A DNA stretch of 64,000 nt from Succinimonas sp045124755 (GTDB lineage: Bacteria; Pseudomonadota; Gammaproteobacteria; Enterobacterales; Succinivibrionaceae), in assembly GCF_045124755.1 (NCBI RefSeq), contig NZ_JBGVMK010000129.1; one strand, 5' to 3'. The notes beneath the pieces are model-generated. The model saw nothing but the letters and a program-made list of their open reading frames with translations. It ran no database searches and was not told the DNA's origin. Numbering within the stretch: position 1 is the first letter of the stretch; every line of letters starts with the position of its first letter. The translations under genes and the position numbers were made by a program. This document shows, piece after piece, positions 18,601-27,900 of this stretch.

Positions 18601-18738
18601 GTTATCCGTGGCCGCTGACAGTCTGGCGGCATAGGAATACTCTATTTCGCCGGCAAAGGCCCCCTCGGCGGCCAGAGTCTTAAAATAGCTGAGATAAAGC
18701 GGATCCAGTGAATTTTCCTTGGAGAGCTGCGGGATCAT
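15685..18738 (-). CDS. ydiJ: FAD-binding and 4Fe-4S oxidoreductase YdiJ (D-2-hydroxyacid dehydrogenase type)
   Basis: The 1017-residue product matches E. coli YdiJ in length and from end to end in motif. The N-terminal part is an FAD-binding type 4 domain (PRGGGTGTNGGSLTSGVIID; STSNRATLGGMISNDASGQG), then the FAD-linked oxidase C-terminal domain, then a ferredoxin-like segment with CLACKACASQCPIKVD around residues 665-680, and a C-terminal cysteine-rich domain (VGCCGMAGLYGH). Family members oxidise D-2-hydroxyglutarate or D-lactate-like substrates and pass electrons to a quinone or other acceptor. It is a single gene, divergent from the SMC operon. The substrate here is not shown by sequence. 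Confidence 0.93.
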   Translation of the reverse strand: MIPQLSKENSLDPLYLSYFKTLAAEGAFAGEIEYSYAARLSAATDNSVYQLLPAGILFPKTPGDIQAALRLAARKEFRGIRFAPRGGGTGTNGGSLTSGVIIDVSRHLKSLGAVDPEKRTVHAEAGVIKDWLNEQIKQYGLFFSPNLSTSNRATLGGMISNDASGQGSLKYGKTSQHILDTDVVLMDGSLVTFGPVSGDELKAKMDLATMEGQIYRTVYEIAAGKRDEIVKAFPDLTRFLTGYDLKHVWDPETGVLDISRIICGAEGTLGFITGATLDLTPVPSFRALVNIKYDSFDSALRHAPELVNAGVLSVETIDSCVFAMAKKDIVWYQVKDLLTEVPGKTMDGINIVEFAGTDAALEKVRMDLLINTLNEELREGNSRGIIGYQTCTELKDIQAVYAMRKKAVGLLGNADGAEKPVAFVEDTVVPPEHLADFIKEFRELLDSHHLRYGMFGHVDSGVLHVRPALDLCDPEQEVMLRTISDKVAELTAKYGGIMWGEHGRGYRSEYGPKYYGGLFDELRRVKGVFDPDNRINPGKICAPYGNDSASLVSVDAVKRGFYDRQIPSGVRQSYNRVVSCNGNGACFSYDTTSPMCPTYKFMGDRIQSPKGRAGLMREWLRELEEAGANPLLEEKLTEARGVTLGDLARKTWHTVTKRGYDFSDEVLEAMNVCLACKACASQCPIKVDVPDFRARFFNLYYSRYLRPAGDLLVKHFEESAPLMARLPALFNKVNSLSPAKFMVKKILGFVDVPVLSSPVLKDLLRGQTMERFDLNALEKLSPAERAKRVLIVQDTFTTVYDAPVVHDLVSLVAKTGKIPVLLPLKPNGKALHIRGYLREFAVTAAKTSDFYNRVFRLGIPMVGVDPAIVLCYRDEYRKTLGAARGDFVIRLTQEWLLDNLSLLTPRVKDENPYYLLAHCTQKSLKPGTHDDWVKIFRQVSLKLIPVPVGCCGMAGLYGHTAANEARSQAIYRQNWAPVFQKYPVNRCLVTGFSCREQVKRMEHAAVRHPLQVLNEIL

Positions 18739-19017
18739 ATGATTCTTCCTGTGTGCTGAAATCCGGCGCCGTCATGAGTCCCTTCCGGAAACACTCTCCG
18801 GTATGGCATCAGGAGACGGTCTCAGGAGGCTCAGGACGGGGATTTCTGTGATATGGATAATGTTTCTGAATTTAACACTTTTGCGTTAAAAATCAACAAA
18901 AAGACTCCGGGAAATGCATCCGGAAAGCGAAACGCGGGGGCATAACATCCGGCCGCAATGCCGGATAATCCGATCCGGAAGCCCGGAAAGGAACACCCCC
19001 GGAAGCCTTCTGCCGCA
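18739..19017. other. Divergent intergenic region between ydiJ and the SMC operon
   Basis: About 280 bp without a gene. The ydiJ promoter must be here, but I could not single out a convincing pair of boxes. Confidence 0.4.
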
Positions 19018-19046
19018 TTGAACAGAAAAGGTTTTTTCGTTAAAAT
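19018..19046 (+). promoter_or_regulatory. Sigma-70 type promoter of the SMC-primase-Toprim operon
   Basis: TTGAAC, a 17-bp spacer and TAAAAT lie about 50 bp before the first ATG of the operon, followed by an AT-rich start region. The match is good enough to suggest basal constitutive expression. Confidence 0.6.
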
Positions 19047-19096
19047 AACTTTATTGTTTCCGTTGAATTTACAGACACATCAGGCAGACACCCCAT

Positions 19097-22000
19097 ATGA
19101 TGCCCAGCACTACCGATAACAGCAATAATTCCGCCGGTTTCCCGACTCATCCCGCCGGCCTTATCCGCATCATTCTCATAGACTCCTATATCGGTTCCTC
19201 GGAAAACCGCATCTTCGAGTTTGATTTTGAAAACCACACTCAGGTAAACGGCGCCAACGGTTCCGGCAAAACCAGTCTGTTAAAGCTGATCCCCCTCTTC
19301 TACGGCCTTGTGCCCGGAAGAATCACCAGCTCCAGCAACGTCAGAAAAAGCTTTTCCGGTTTCTACCTTCCCAGATCCGACAGCACCCTGGTGTTTGAAT
19401 ACTATAACTCCCGGGGCGAAATCGTCCATGTCATGATGACCAACGCCGGAAACAGCCAGAACAGCAAGAGTCTCAGCTACCGTTTTATCAAAGCCCCCTT
19501 CAGCATTGAGGATATCGTGGTCTATGACGAGAGCCGCAAATGCTACCGGGCCCGGGAATGGAAGGAATACCGGCAGATCCTGAGAGATCGGGGGGTGCAG
19601 ACGGAGGCTCTGGTAAACACCGTGGATCAGTACCGTTCCGTTATTCAGAACATCTCCTCGGGAGCCAATAACAATTTAAGATACGACTACAGCCTGAGCG
19701 GCGGCCTGAAGCAGCTCCGCTACATCGAAAGCATCACTCACAGCCTCATTACCGGCCATGTGAAATTTGACAGCATCAAGCTCCTTTTAAGCGACATTCT
19801 CCGGCAGGATCATCCGGGAGTGGCCCTGACCCTGGATCCCGCCAAGGTTCTGGAATGGTGCTCGGACATCGATGACTACCGGGCGGCGGAAAAGGAACGC
19901 AACTCTCTGGAAACCGTGTCCCTTCTGGGAGAAAAGATCGCCGACAACAAGAGGCTGCTCCGGGAGCAGGCCGGACAGCTGGCCTGGTACCGGCACAGCT
20001 TTGATATCTCCCTGAAGCAGCTGGCTCAGGACAAAGAGGCCGCCCAGAGCAAAAAGAAAAAAACTCATGCTGACTGGGTTGAACTGGATCGCAAGCTTAC
20101 TCACGAAAAAAACGATGCCCAGGACAAACTGAACGGCGTCCAGAAAAACATCAGGGACATCGAAGAACAGCAAACCGCCTACGAAGAACAGGATATGGCC
20201 ACCTGGCTCCAGGAATACCGGAACCTCCCCGCCCTCCGGAATTCCCTTCAGGAGGACAATAACAAGCTGGGCTCCGTGAAAAACGTCTACGGCAACATCA
20301 GAACAGAGTTTGATAACAAAAAGCTCTCTGCCGAATCCGCGGCTAACCGGGAAATCGCCAGAATTCAGGAAAGCGTCAGCGCCTGTGAGCAGACCTATCT
20401 GAAGGAGATGCACGCTCTGGAAAAAAATCACCAGGATAATCTGAGCAAGCTGGAAAACGGCCGGCAGTCCCGGCTTTCGGATCTTCGGCTTCAGGAAAAC
20501 AATGTCCGCAACAGAATCTCCAATCTGGAACGGGAGAAGGGCAATATCATTCCTCCGGAACACCTCCTGAAAAGCCGGAACGACATTCAGGAGGAGATAA
20601 ACGCCCTGAGCCAGTCCAATGCCGCCATAAGCGCCAGTCTGTACCGCCTGACTCAGGAAATCCAGAATCACGACAGGAATCTGACCAGACTGGGGGCCGA
20701 GGCGGAAAAAAATGCCCGGGCCGAAAGCGAATGCCAGAACCGTCTCAGGGAAATCGAAGCCCTGCTTAATCCGGACTCCGGCTTGCTCGCCGAATACCTT
20801 AACGAATACTGTCCGGAGTGGCGGGACGGCATCGGCCGGGTGCTCCGGGAGGATCTCCTCTTAAGGAACGATCTTAATCCGGAGGCCTTTCAGGGTTCCG
20901 AGGATCGTCCCGGCCGCATTTCCGTGGGAGCGGTATCTCTGGATATCAGGGAGCTCCCCCGCTGTCTCAAGAACAATCAGGATCTCCTGACGGAAAAGCA
21001 GCAGCTTCAGGAACGCCTTTCAAACTGTCTCAGGGTAAAGGAGGAAAACGCCGAGGCTCAGAAAAAAACGCACAAAAGCCTGGATGAGGCTTTTTCCGAA
21101 AGGTTACGCCTGGAATCAAAGCTGATCTCGGAGGAAAACTTTGCCGGCTATCGGGATCGTCTGGCCATGGCGGAAAGCAGCATTGAAAATTACCGCCGGG
21201 AAAGGCTCCTGGAATTAACCAATGCTCTCACTGCCGCTAAAAAGGAGCTCAGCCAGATTCTGGGCTCCATGAAGAGCCTGGAAGAGGAGCATGCCCGCCT
21301 CCGGGAAAATGCCGTAAACAACTACCTCTCCAGCAAGAGCGATCTCGAAACCGAGCATGAAGCCGCCATCAGGGATTTCACCGCCAAAACCGGGCAGATT
21401 AAGGCGGAAACCAAAAAGACCGTAGACGATTACGAAGAAATTATGAACAAGAAGCTGGCCAACGAGAATGTGGATGCCAAGCTTATCGATTTTATTCAGA
21501 ATGAGATCACCAAAAAGGAAAATCTCATTCAGGAGATAACAGACCGGGAACCGAAGATCACCGCCTATGAAAAATGGCTTAAAGATTCCTGCAGCCAGCT
21601 TCCGGAATACCGGCAGCAGGAAAGCTCCCTCGAGTCTCGCCTCTATGATGCCAATAACCGCATCGCCGATGCTGAAAAGGAATGCAAAAAGGCCGAAGAT
21701 ATTCTGGATCGGGAAATCGACAGCATCGGAAGTGAAATAAAGACGCGGGAAACTAATGATAAAAACGCCAAAGATCTGCTCCTGGATCTGGAGGCTCTCC
21801 ATATTCATCCCCGGCCTGATGCCATAGATCAGGAGGCCCCGGCCCGGGTGTTTGCCGATACGGCCACCTCTGCCAGGTTAACTTTGAACAGTCTCCGGAA
21901 AAACAAGTCCGAACTTGACGATTGCATCCGGAACATCAGTCAGACCATGAGCGGCATGACCTCCAAAATCAAGGACTACTGGGTTTCCTGTCTCAATGAC

Positions 22001-22885
22001 GCCCGCAATCAGGCCCGGCTGTCCGGCATTGACATCAATGACGATAAAAACCGGGAAGCCGCTGACGAGTTTTCTTATCCCATGGCAGCGCAGCAGCTTT
22101 TGAATCACGGTCTCCCCCAGCACCGGAAGAGCATTTTGGATCAGGCCCGGGACGTGCTTCACATGATAAAGCAGTATTACGATCAGATGCGGGACTTTGA
22201 TGACCGGATCCGGGCCTTCAGCCGCCGCATCTCCCGCATTGTGTCGGACAATCTGCAGTTCGAGGCCTTTGAAGAGTTTTCCGTTACATTGGAGCCCCGG
22301 ATTAAGAACGTGGCGGGCTGGGATTTCATTGAAGAGCTGTCCCGGTTCTACGCCAAATGGCAGGAGGAAGGCAAAATACAGTCCGAGCTCCCCAATCCGG
22401 AGGTCTCGGGCCGCCTGAAGAGTCTGGCCAATCTCTTTATCAACGGCGAGCTCAGAAACGATCTTAACGATCTGTTCAGCATCGTGTTCACCGTAACGGA
22501 AAACGGCAAGAAGAAAACCGCCCAGACGGAAAAGGAGCTGGAGGACATCAGCTCCAACGGTCTCACCTTCCTGCTTCTGTGCGCTCTCTACATCAGCCTT
22601 ATTCATGAATCCCGCGGCAACCGGAACATTGCCATTCACTGGCCGGTGGACGAAATGAGCAAGCTGTCCGGCAAAAACATCAGACTGCTTCTGGATGTCA
22701 TGAAGCGCAACAATATCGTAATGGTATCCGCCGCCCCGGATCTCAGCGCCGCCGTGGCTGCGGAATTCAGCAGGATTTACCGGATCGCCAAGGATCGGGT
22801 ATACGTAAACCAGGATGCTCTGGATCCCGTGGGCAGCGCCATCAGAAACAGGCTCAAGGCCAAGGCAGAAGGAGAAAGCCAATGA
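19097..22885 (+). CDS. SMC-like ATPase, MukB/JetC-like (DUF3584-like)
   Basis: This 1262-residue protein has SMC architecture. Walker A (NGANGSGKTSLLK) is at residues 51-63, followed by LIPLFYGLVPGRI. A very long coiled coil rich in Glu, Lys, Leu and Gln follows, interrupted around residues 560-640 by a non-coiled hinge-like section (SGLLAEYLNEYCPEWRDGIG). The C-terminal head has a degenerate signature region (SSNGLTFLLLCALYISLI) and Walker B IAIHWPVDEM near 1178-1187. By analogy with MukBEF, Mks and Wadjet condensins it would load on DNA and extrude loops. It is the first of five genes; its stop overlaps the next start in ATGA. A second ATG at 19100 is possible. Assignment to MukB/JetC rather than RecN or SbcC rests on the neighbours. 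Confidence 0.85.
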   Translation: MMPSTTDNSNNSAGFPTHPAGLIRIILIDSYIGSSENRIFEFDFENHTQVNGANGSGKTSLLKLIPLFYGLVPGRITSSSNVRKSFSGFYLPRSDSTLVFEYYNSRGEIVHVMMTNAGNSQNSKSLSYRFIKAPFSIEDIVVYDESRKCYRAREWKEYRQILRDRGVQTEALVNTVDQYRSVIQNISSGANNNLRYDYSLSGGLKQLRYIESITHSLITGHVKFDSIKLLLSDILRQDHPGVALTLDPAKVLEWCSDIDDYRAAEKERNSLETVSLLGEKIADNKRLLREQAGQLAWYRHSFDISLKQLAQDKEAAQSKKKKTHADWVELDRKLTHEKNDAQDKLNGVQKNIRDIEEQQTAYEEQDMATWLQEYRNLPALRNSLQEDNNKLGSVKNVYGNIRTEFDNKKLSAESAANREIARIQESVSACEQTYLKEMHALEKNHQDNLSKLENGRQSRLSDLRLQENNVRNRISNLEREKGNIIPPEHLLKSRNDIQEEINALSQSNAAISASLYRLTQEIQNHDRNLTRLGAEAEKNARAESECQNRLREIEALLNPDSGLLAEYLNEYCPEWRDGIGRVLREDLLLRNDLNPEAFQGSEDRPGRISVGAVSLDIRELPRCLKNNQDLLTEKQQLQERLSNCLRVKEENAEAQKKTHKSLDEAFSERLRLESKLISEENFAGYRDRLAMAESSIENYRRERLLELTNALTAAKKELSQILGSMKSLEEEHARLRENAVNNYLSSKSDLETEHEAAIRDFTAKTGQIKAETKKTVDDYEEIMNKKLANENVDAKLIDFIQNEITKKENLIQEITDREPKITAYEKWLKDSCSQLPEYRQQESSLESRLYDANNRIADAEKECKKAEDILDREIDSIGSEIKTRETNDKNAKDLLLDLEALHIHPRPDAIDQEAPARVFADTATSARLTLNSLRKNKSELDDCIRNISQTMSGMTSKIKDYWVSCLNDARNQARLSGIDINDDKNREAADEFSYPMAAQQLLNHGLPQHRKSILDQARDVLHMIKQYYDQMRDFDDRIRAFSRRISRIVSDNLQFEAFEEFSVTLEPRIKNVAGWDFIEELSRFYAKWQEEGKIQSELPNPEVSGRLKSLANLFINGELRNDLNDLFSIVFTVTENGKKKTAQTEKELEDISSNGLTFLLLCALYISLIHESRGNRNIAIHWPVDEMSKLSGKNIRLLLDVMKRNNIVMVSAAPDLSAAVAAEFSRIYRIAKDRVYVNQDALDPVGSAIRNRLKAKAEGESQ

Positions 22886-23529
22886 TCAGAGACACCGCTG
22901 AAAGACTGCTTCGGGGAGAGTTTATCTGCAGCACCGTCTGCCCCGAGGCCTACCGGGATCTGACCGAACCGGAGACCCGCGCCAAGGTGGAAGCCATTCT
23001 GGCCCCCCTGAATCGCAAAATATCGGAAACAGCCAACAAGGCGGCCTACTACGCTACCTGGATCAGTCTGGAGCTCAGCGAGGATCGGGCTTCGGTAAAA
23101 AAGGAGTTCCAGACCGTCATGGAACAGCTCCGGCCGGTTCTGGAATTTATTCTGCTGGTTATGGATGCCAGCACCCGGGATCATCCCATGATGCCGGGCA
23201 GTCAGGTCACCGAGGCCGAACTCACCGCCCGGGTGCAGAACAATCAGTACCTGACCACCCGGGCCAAGAAAATAAACACCCTCCTGAACAAAAGGCCGCA
23301 AACAGAGGTTCCGGAGATCATCAGGATCATTATCGACCGCATGGTGAAGTATGAAATCCTCCGGGAAAATGTCCCCGGCACCCGGATCTTCACCTTCACC
23401 GGCAAGGTGGACTATATTTACGAGGTGCTGGAGTTTATCGACGCTCACGAAAACATCCTGGCGGAGGAGGAAAAGGCTCTGGAGCAGCAGAAGCAGAAAC
23501 CGGAGGAGGAGGATCTCTTCAGCTCATGA
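22882..23529 (+). CDS. MukE/MksE/JetB-like condensin subunit
   Basis: The 215-residue protein begins MIRDTAERLLRGEFICSTVC, which resembles the start of MksE-type proteins (a 'LLRGxFI' turn), and continues with helices and a winged-helix-like C-terminal half (TRAKKINTLLNKRPQTEVPE to FTFTGKVDYIYEVLEFIDAH). The last 30 residues are an acidic, Gln-rich tail. Size, helical content and position between the SMC and a ~450-residue kleisin-like protein fit the KITE (winged-helix) subunit of a Muk/Mks/Jet complex. It overlaps both neighbours by four bases, implying fixed stoichiometry. Direct sequence similarity is weak, so the role is mainly from context. Confidence 0.72.
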   Translation: MIRDTAERLLRGEFICSTVCPEAYRDLTEPETRAKVEAILAPLNRKISETANKAAYYATWISLELSEDRASVKKEFQTVMEQLRPVLEFILLVMDASTRDHPMMPGSQVTEAELTARVQNNQYLTTRAKKINTLLNKRPQTEVPEIIRIIIDRMVKYEILRENVPGTRIFTFTGKVDYIYEVLEFIDAHENILAEEEKALEQQKQKPEEEDLFSS

Positions 23530-24881
23530 AAAATTCTGAAAACGGCGCTCCGGAACGCCATGAAAACCGGGTCATCCGCTCCATTCTGGCCGATCTTAAC
23601 AGCGGCGCCGAGCTTATTGTCGCCGCCTACAACGGCGAGCTCCCCGCCATCACTCAGGAAAACGCCGCCCTGCTGCAGACGCTGCAGAACCGCAACATCA
23701 TCATGGACACCGTCAACGGCTACTGGCTTAATCCCCACCTGAGCCGGCTTATTAACTACATTCTGAAAATCGACACCCGGAGCTACATTGACACCGACAT
23801 CGCCGCCCGTCTGCAGAACATCGCCATTCTCTGCAACAGCTACATTGATCACCTGAACTCCCACAATACGGAGCAGGCGGATCGGGTGCTTATTGATCTC
23901 ACCCAGCTGGTGCATGAAATCGGCTTCGATGCCCAGATCGCCGTAGACGGCCTCTCCCGGAAGCTGCTCACGGAATTCGGCTTTGTCCACAGTCTCCGGG
24001 ATAAAATCGCGGAAAACGAAGCCGCCATTCAGAAGGCCTCGGATCTGGTGGATAACCTCACCGCCTATACCTATCAGGAGCTGCACCAGTATGTGAAAAA
24101 TGCCGGAAACGACGTCCGGCTGTACAAAATTCTTATAAGCGAACTTCTGACCTCCATCACCCGCTGTCAGAACGAGCTTAATGCCATTATGGGCCCCCTC
24201 CGGCATATGCTGTCCAAATTCCGGCAGCAGGTGCGGAAGACCAGTCTTATCAAGGCCTACTGCGACCACTGTACCAAAAACAAAACCTACCGCCCGCAGG
24301 ACTATGCCTCCCTGACCGTGCCCCCGGAGATCTTTACCAGAGCGGCTCCGCTGGAACTTGCAGGAGCCCCGGATCTCCGGGACGATGTAAATCTGGATCT
24401 TCTGGCGGAAATTGTCCGGAGCATTAAGACCAAACTGCCGAAGCTTGATGAAGTGCCCCTTCAGGAGGAGGACACCGGCTTTGTCAATCCTCCGGAAACC
24501 GCCGAGGAAAAGCTCCCCTGCTCTGGCATCGAGGACGACCTCATTAATTTCTTTGTCTATGTGGCGGAGACTCCGGATCCGGTCAGTTCCCGGGAATACT
24601 ATGACCGCATGGCCCGGAAAGGCGAAGACGCGGCAATTAAGTGCGCTCCGGATCACTGGCTTTTTGCGGTAAGCTCCTACTATGACAACATGGACGGCGG
24701 CCATCAGGAATTCTATCGCTGCGATCCCCGGGGACACCTTATTCCGTCCTATACCGAAAAGCTGAGAAGGCTTCAGGGAACCCCGGACGCTCCCGGGGAA
24801 ATGCTTCCGGAGGAGGCCGGCGCCGAATGCCGCTACGGCGACATGATCCTGGAGGATGTCATCCTGGAGAGACGGCTTTAA
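23526..24881 (+). CDS. MukF/MksF/JetA-like kleisin subunit
   Basis: The 451-residue protein starts with a winged-helix-like segment (NRVIRSILADLNSGAELIVA... ITQENAALLQTLQNRNIIM, then WLNPHLSRLINYIL), followed by a long helical middle with coiled-coil character (SLRDKIAENEAAIQKASDLV; MLSKFRQQVRKTSLIKAY). A CDHC pair (YCDHCTKN) is present. The C-terminal part (DLINFFVYVAETPDPVSSRE to DHWLFAVSSYYD) could be the second winged helix that contacts the SMC head. This two-ended arrangement and the size match MukF-type kleisins. Overlap of four bases with the upstream gene. Identification is by architecture and context. Confidence 0.72.
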   Translation: MKNSENGAPERHENRVIRSILADLNSGAELIVAAYNGELPAITQENAALLQTLQNRNIIMDTVNGYWLNPHLSRLINYILKIDTRSYIDTDIAARLQNIAILCNSYIDHLNSHNTEQADRVLIDLTQLVHEIGFDAQIAVDGLSRKLLTEFGFVHSLRDKIAENEAAIQKASDLVDNLTAYTYQELHQYVKNAGNDVRLYKILISELLTSITRCQNELNAIMGPLRHMLSKFRQQVRKTSLIKAYCDHCTKNKTYRPQDYASLTVPPEIFTRAAPLELAGAPDLRDDVNLDLLAEIVRSIKTKLPKLDEVPLQEEDTGFVNPPETAEEKLPCSGIEDDLINFFVYVAETPDPVSSREYYDRMARKGEDAAIKCAPDHWLFAVSSYYDNMDGGHQEFYRCDPRGHLIPSYTEKLRRLQGTPDAPGEMLPEEAGAECRYGDMILEDVILERRL

Positions 24882-24910
24882 TTTTTTGAAATGCGGAGGT
24901 ACCCGCCGCC

Positions 24911-27900
24911 ATGAATCCGTCAGAACAGCTTCTCATGGCTGAAAACGCCCGTCTCTGGCGGGAACTTTTGCGGCTCCGGGCCATTCTGGATTGCGCCGGA
25001 ATAAGCTATGCGGCAAATCCTCCCGCTGCCGCCCCGGGAACCGGGACGCCTCAGGAGCCGCCCTCGCCTCCATATCCTCCATATCCTCCATATCCTTCAT
25101 ACCCTCCATTGCCTCCGGAGCCGTTTCCCCCCTTGCCTCAGGATTACATCATCATGCCGGCTATCACCATGGATCACGCCCGGCTCCTGGACTCCGTTTT
25201 CAGCGGAAGGCATGATGTCTACAGCAAACGGGACATCCTCAAAGACGGGAGAGCGGCATATTTCCCGCAATGCGAAAACTTCTGGCAGGAAGGCGTCTGT
25301 CTCAAAAGGACAGCAAAAGAGAACGGGCAGCTTAATGGTAAAAAAGGGAAAGGCAAAATCCAATGCATGAACTGCGAAGCTCGCCAGTGGTCTCTGCTCG
25401 GGGAAACCATCCTGATAAGCCATCTGCAGGGAAACAGCGAGGACTGCACCGATGTTATTGGCGTTTACCCGCTCCTCCCTGACAATACCTGCAATTTTCT
25501 GGTCTTCGACTTTGACAATCACGACAGCGATCTCAATGATGCGGAGAATCAGGATGATGACTGGAGGGAGGAGGTCAACGCCCTGCGCGCCATGTGCGTT
25601 CAGCAGGGATTTTTTACATTGACAGAACGCAGCCGATCCGGAAAGGGGGCTCATATCTGGCTGTTTTTTGAGAACCCGATTCCCGCCATTCTGGCCCGCA
25701 AATTCGGCAGCGCTCTTCTGACTGTCAGCTCTGAAACCATCGGCCTCAAAAGCTTTAAATCCTACGACAGGATGCTGCCCGCTCAGGATACGCTGCCCCC
25801 CGGCGGACTGGGGAACCTCATCGCCCTGCCCCTTCAGGGCCAGGCTCTGAGGCGCGGGAACAGCGCCTTTATTGATGAAAACTGGCATGCCTATCCCGAT
25901 CAATGGGAGCAGCTAAGAAATATCCGCCGCATCAGCCAGACTGAAATCACCGAAAAGCTGCGGGAATGGGGCCTTCACGATAATCCCCTGGGAATTTCCT
26001 CATTTCCGGACGAGCCCGAAAACGAAAAAGCCCCGTCCCCGGACACTTCCTCCGGGTTAGGGCTGACCTTCAGTTCCCCCGGGGACAAAAAGCCGGATAA
26101 GGATTCCGCCAAAAGAAAGCCCTGGGAAAAAAACATCCTCAGGCTGACCGCCGCCGGTGTTGACGGGGCTCTTAAAATCACTCTGGCAAACCGCATCTAT
26201 GTTGAAACCGGCAATCTTAATACCTCGGCCAAAAATGTCCTGAAAAGAATGGGGGCCTTCGGGAATCCGGAGTTCTATAAACATCAGGCTATGGGCTACA
26301 GCACCCGCGGCATCTCCCGCATTGTCTGGTGCGGCAGCGAAGAGGACGGTTACATCACAGTCCCCCGGGGCCGGCTGGAGGCGCTGAAGAAAAATCTGGA
26401 GGAAGAGCAGATCCCCGGCGTTATCAGCGATCTCAGACAGCAGGGTAAGCCTGTCCGGGTTTCCTTCAGAGGCCAGCTCTATCCCGAGCAGTTCAAGGCG
26501 GCGAACGTGCTGCTGGAGCATGAAACAGGCATTCTGCATGCCGCCACCGCTTTCGGGAAAACGGCTGTGGGCTCGTATCTGATTGCCGCAAGAAAAGTGA
26601 ATGCCCTTGTCATTGTGCAGAACCGGGAAATTTTGCAAAACTGGGTTCAGGATCTCGGGAAATTCCTGCTGATTTCAGAAGAGCCTCCCAAATACCAAAC
26701 TTCCGCAGGTCGCATAAAAACCAGAAAAAGCGTCCTGGGCTCTCTGTACAGCGGACATAACACTCTGGGGGGCATCATTGACGTGGCCATGAGCCCTTCT
26801 CTTGCAAAAGCCGGAGACAAAGCAGATGTCCTCCTGGAATCCTACGGCCTTGTTATCGTGGATGAATGCCATCATGCCGCCGCTCAGAATATCGCCGCCG
26901 TCCTTGATAAAATCCGCGCCCGCTATGTTTACGGCCTGACCGCCACCGTTAAACGGGATGACGGCATGGAGCAGAAGGTATTCATGCTTATGGGGCCGGT
27001 CCTCTGGAGATTCACCTCAAAGGAAAGAATCGCCCAGCAGGGCTTCCGCTGCTTTGTCAGAACAAGATTTACCGCCCTCATTAATGCCGGAAAGCCCTGG
27101 CCGGTGCAGGAGGCCTATAAGATTGCCATTCATGACGCGAGCCGGAATGAGGAGATCGTCAAAGATGCCCGGGAATGCCTTGCGGCGGGGCATAGCCCGC
27201 TCATTCTGACCAAATTCCGGGAGCATGCCGATACCCTGCTGGAAATGCTTAAGGGGGCGGCCCACCGGGTTTTTCTGCTGCACGGCGGCCGCAAGACCAG
27301 TGAAAGAGAAGCTATTCGCCAGGAAATGCTGGCGGTTCCTCCCGATAAAAGCGTGCTCCTCATCGCCATTGGCCAGTATGTCGGCGAAGGCTTTAACTAT
27401 CCCCGGCTGGACACCCTGTTTCTGACCTGCCCCATTTCCTTTGACGGGAAAGTGGAGCAATATGCGGGACGCCTGCTGCGAACCTATGAAGGGAAAACGG
27501 AAATCACGATATACGATTATGCGGACAGTCATGTGCCCGTATTCGAAAGGATGTTCCGGAAAAGGCTCCGGGTCTATAAAAAGATCGGCTACGCCATGGC
27601 GGAACCGGAAAATCCTAAGAGACCCCGGGAACACGCGCCGGGCTTCTACGACTCTCAGGATATAAACCGGATCTTCTGGGCCGATGTCTGCCTCGCAGAT
27701 CAGGAGCTTATCATCTCGAGCCCCGGCATAAACAGAGAACAGGTGATGAGGATGCTGGACATGCTGACAGATCTCTACCGCAAAAACATCAGAGTCTCCG
27801 TCTATACGCTGCCCCCGGAAAAGTATCCGGAAAAGCAGCAGCGGATAACGCAAGCCCTGATCACGGCCATGCAGGAAAACGGCATCTGGGTGCTGCCCCG

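Noticed and set aside
25069..25120. Short repeats as a CRISPR array
   Set aside because: Units are 9 bp, contiguous, in frame and encode a Pro/Tyr linker; no spacers.
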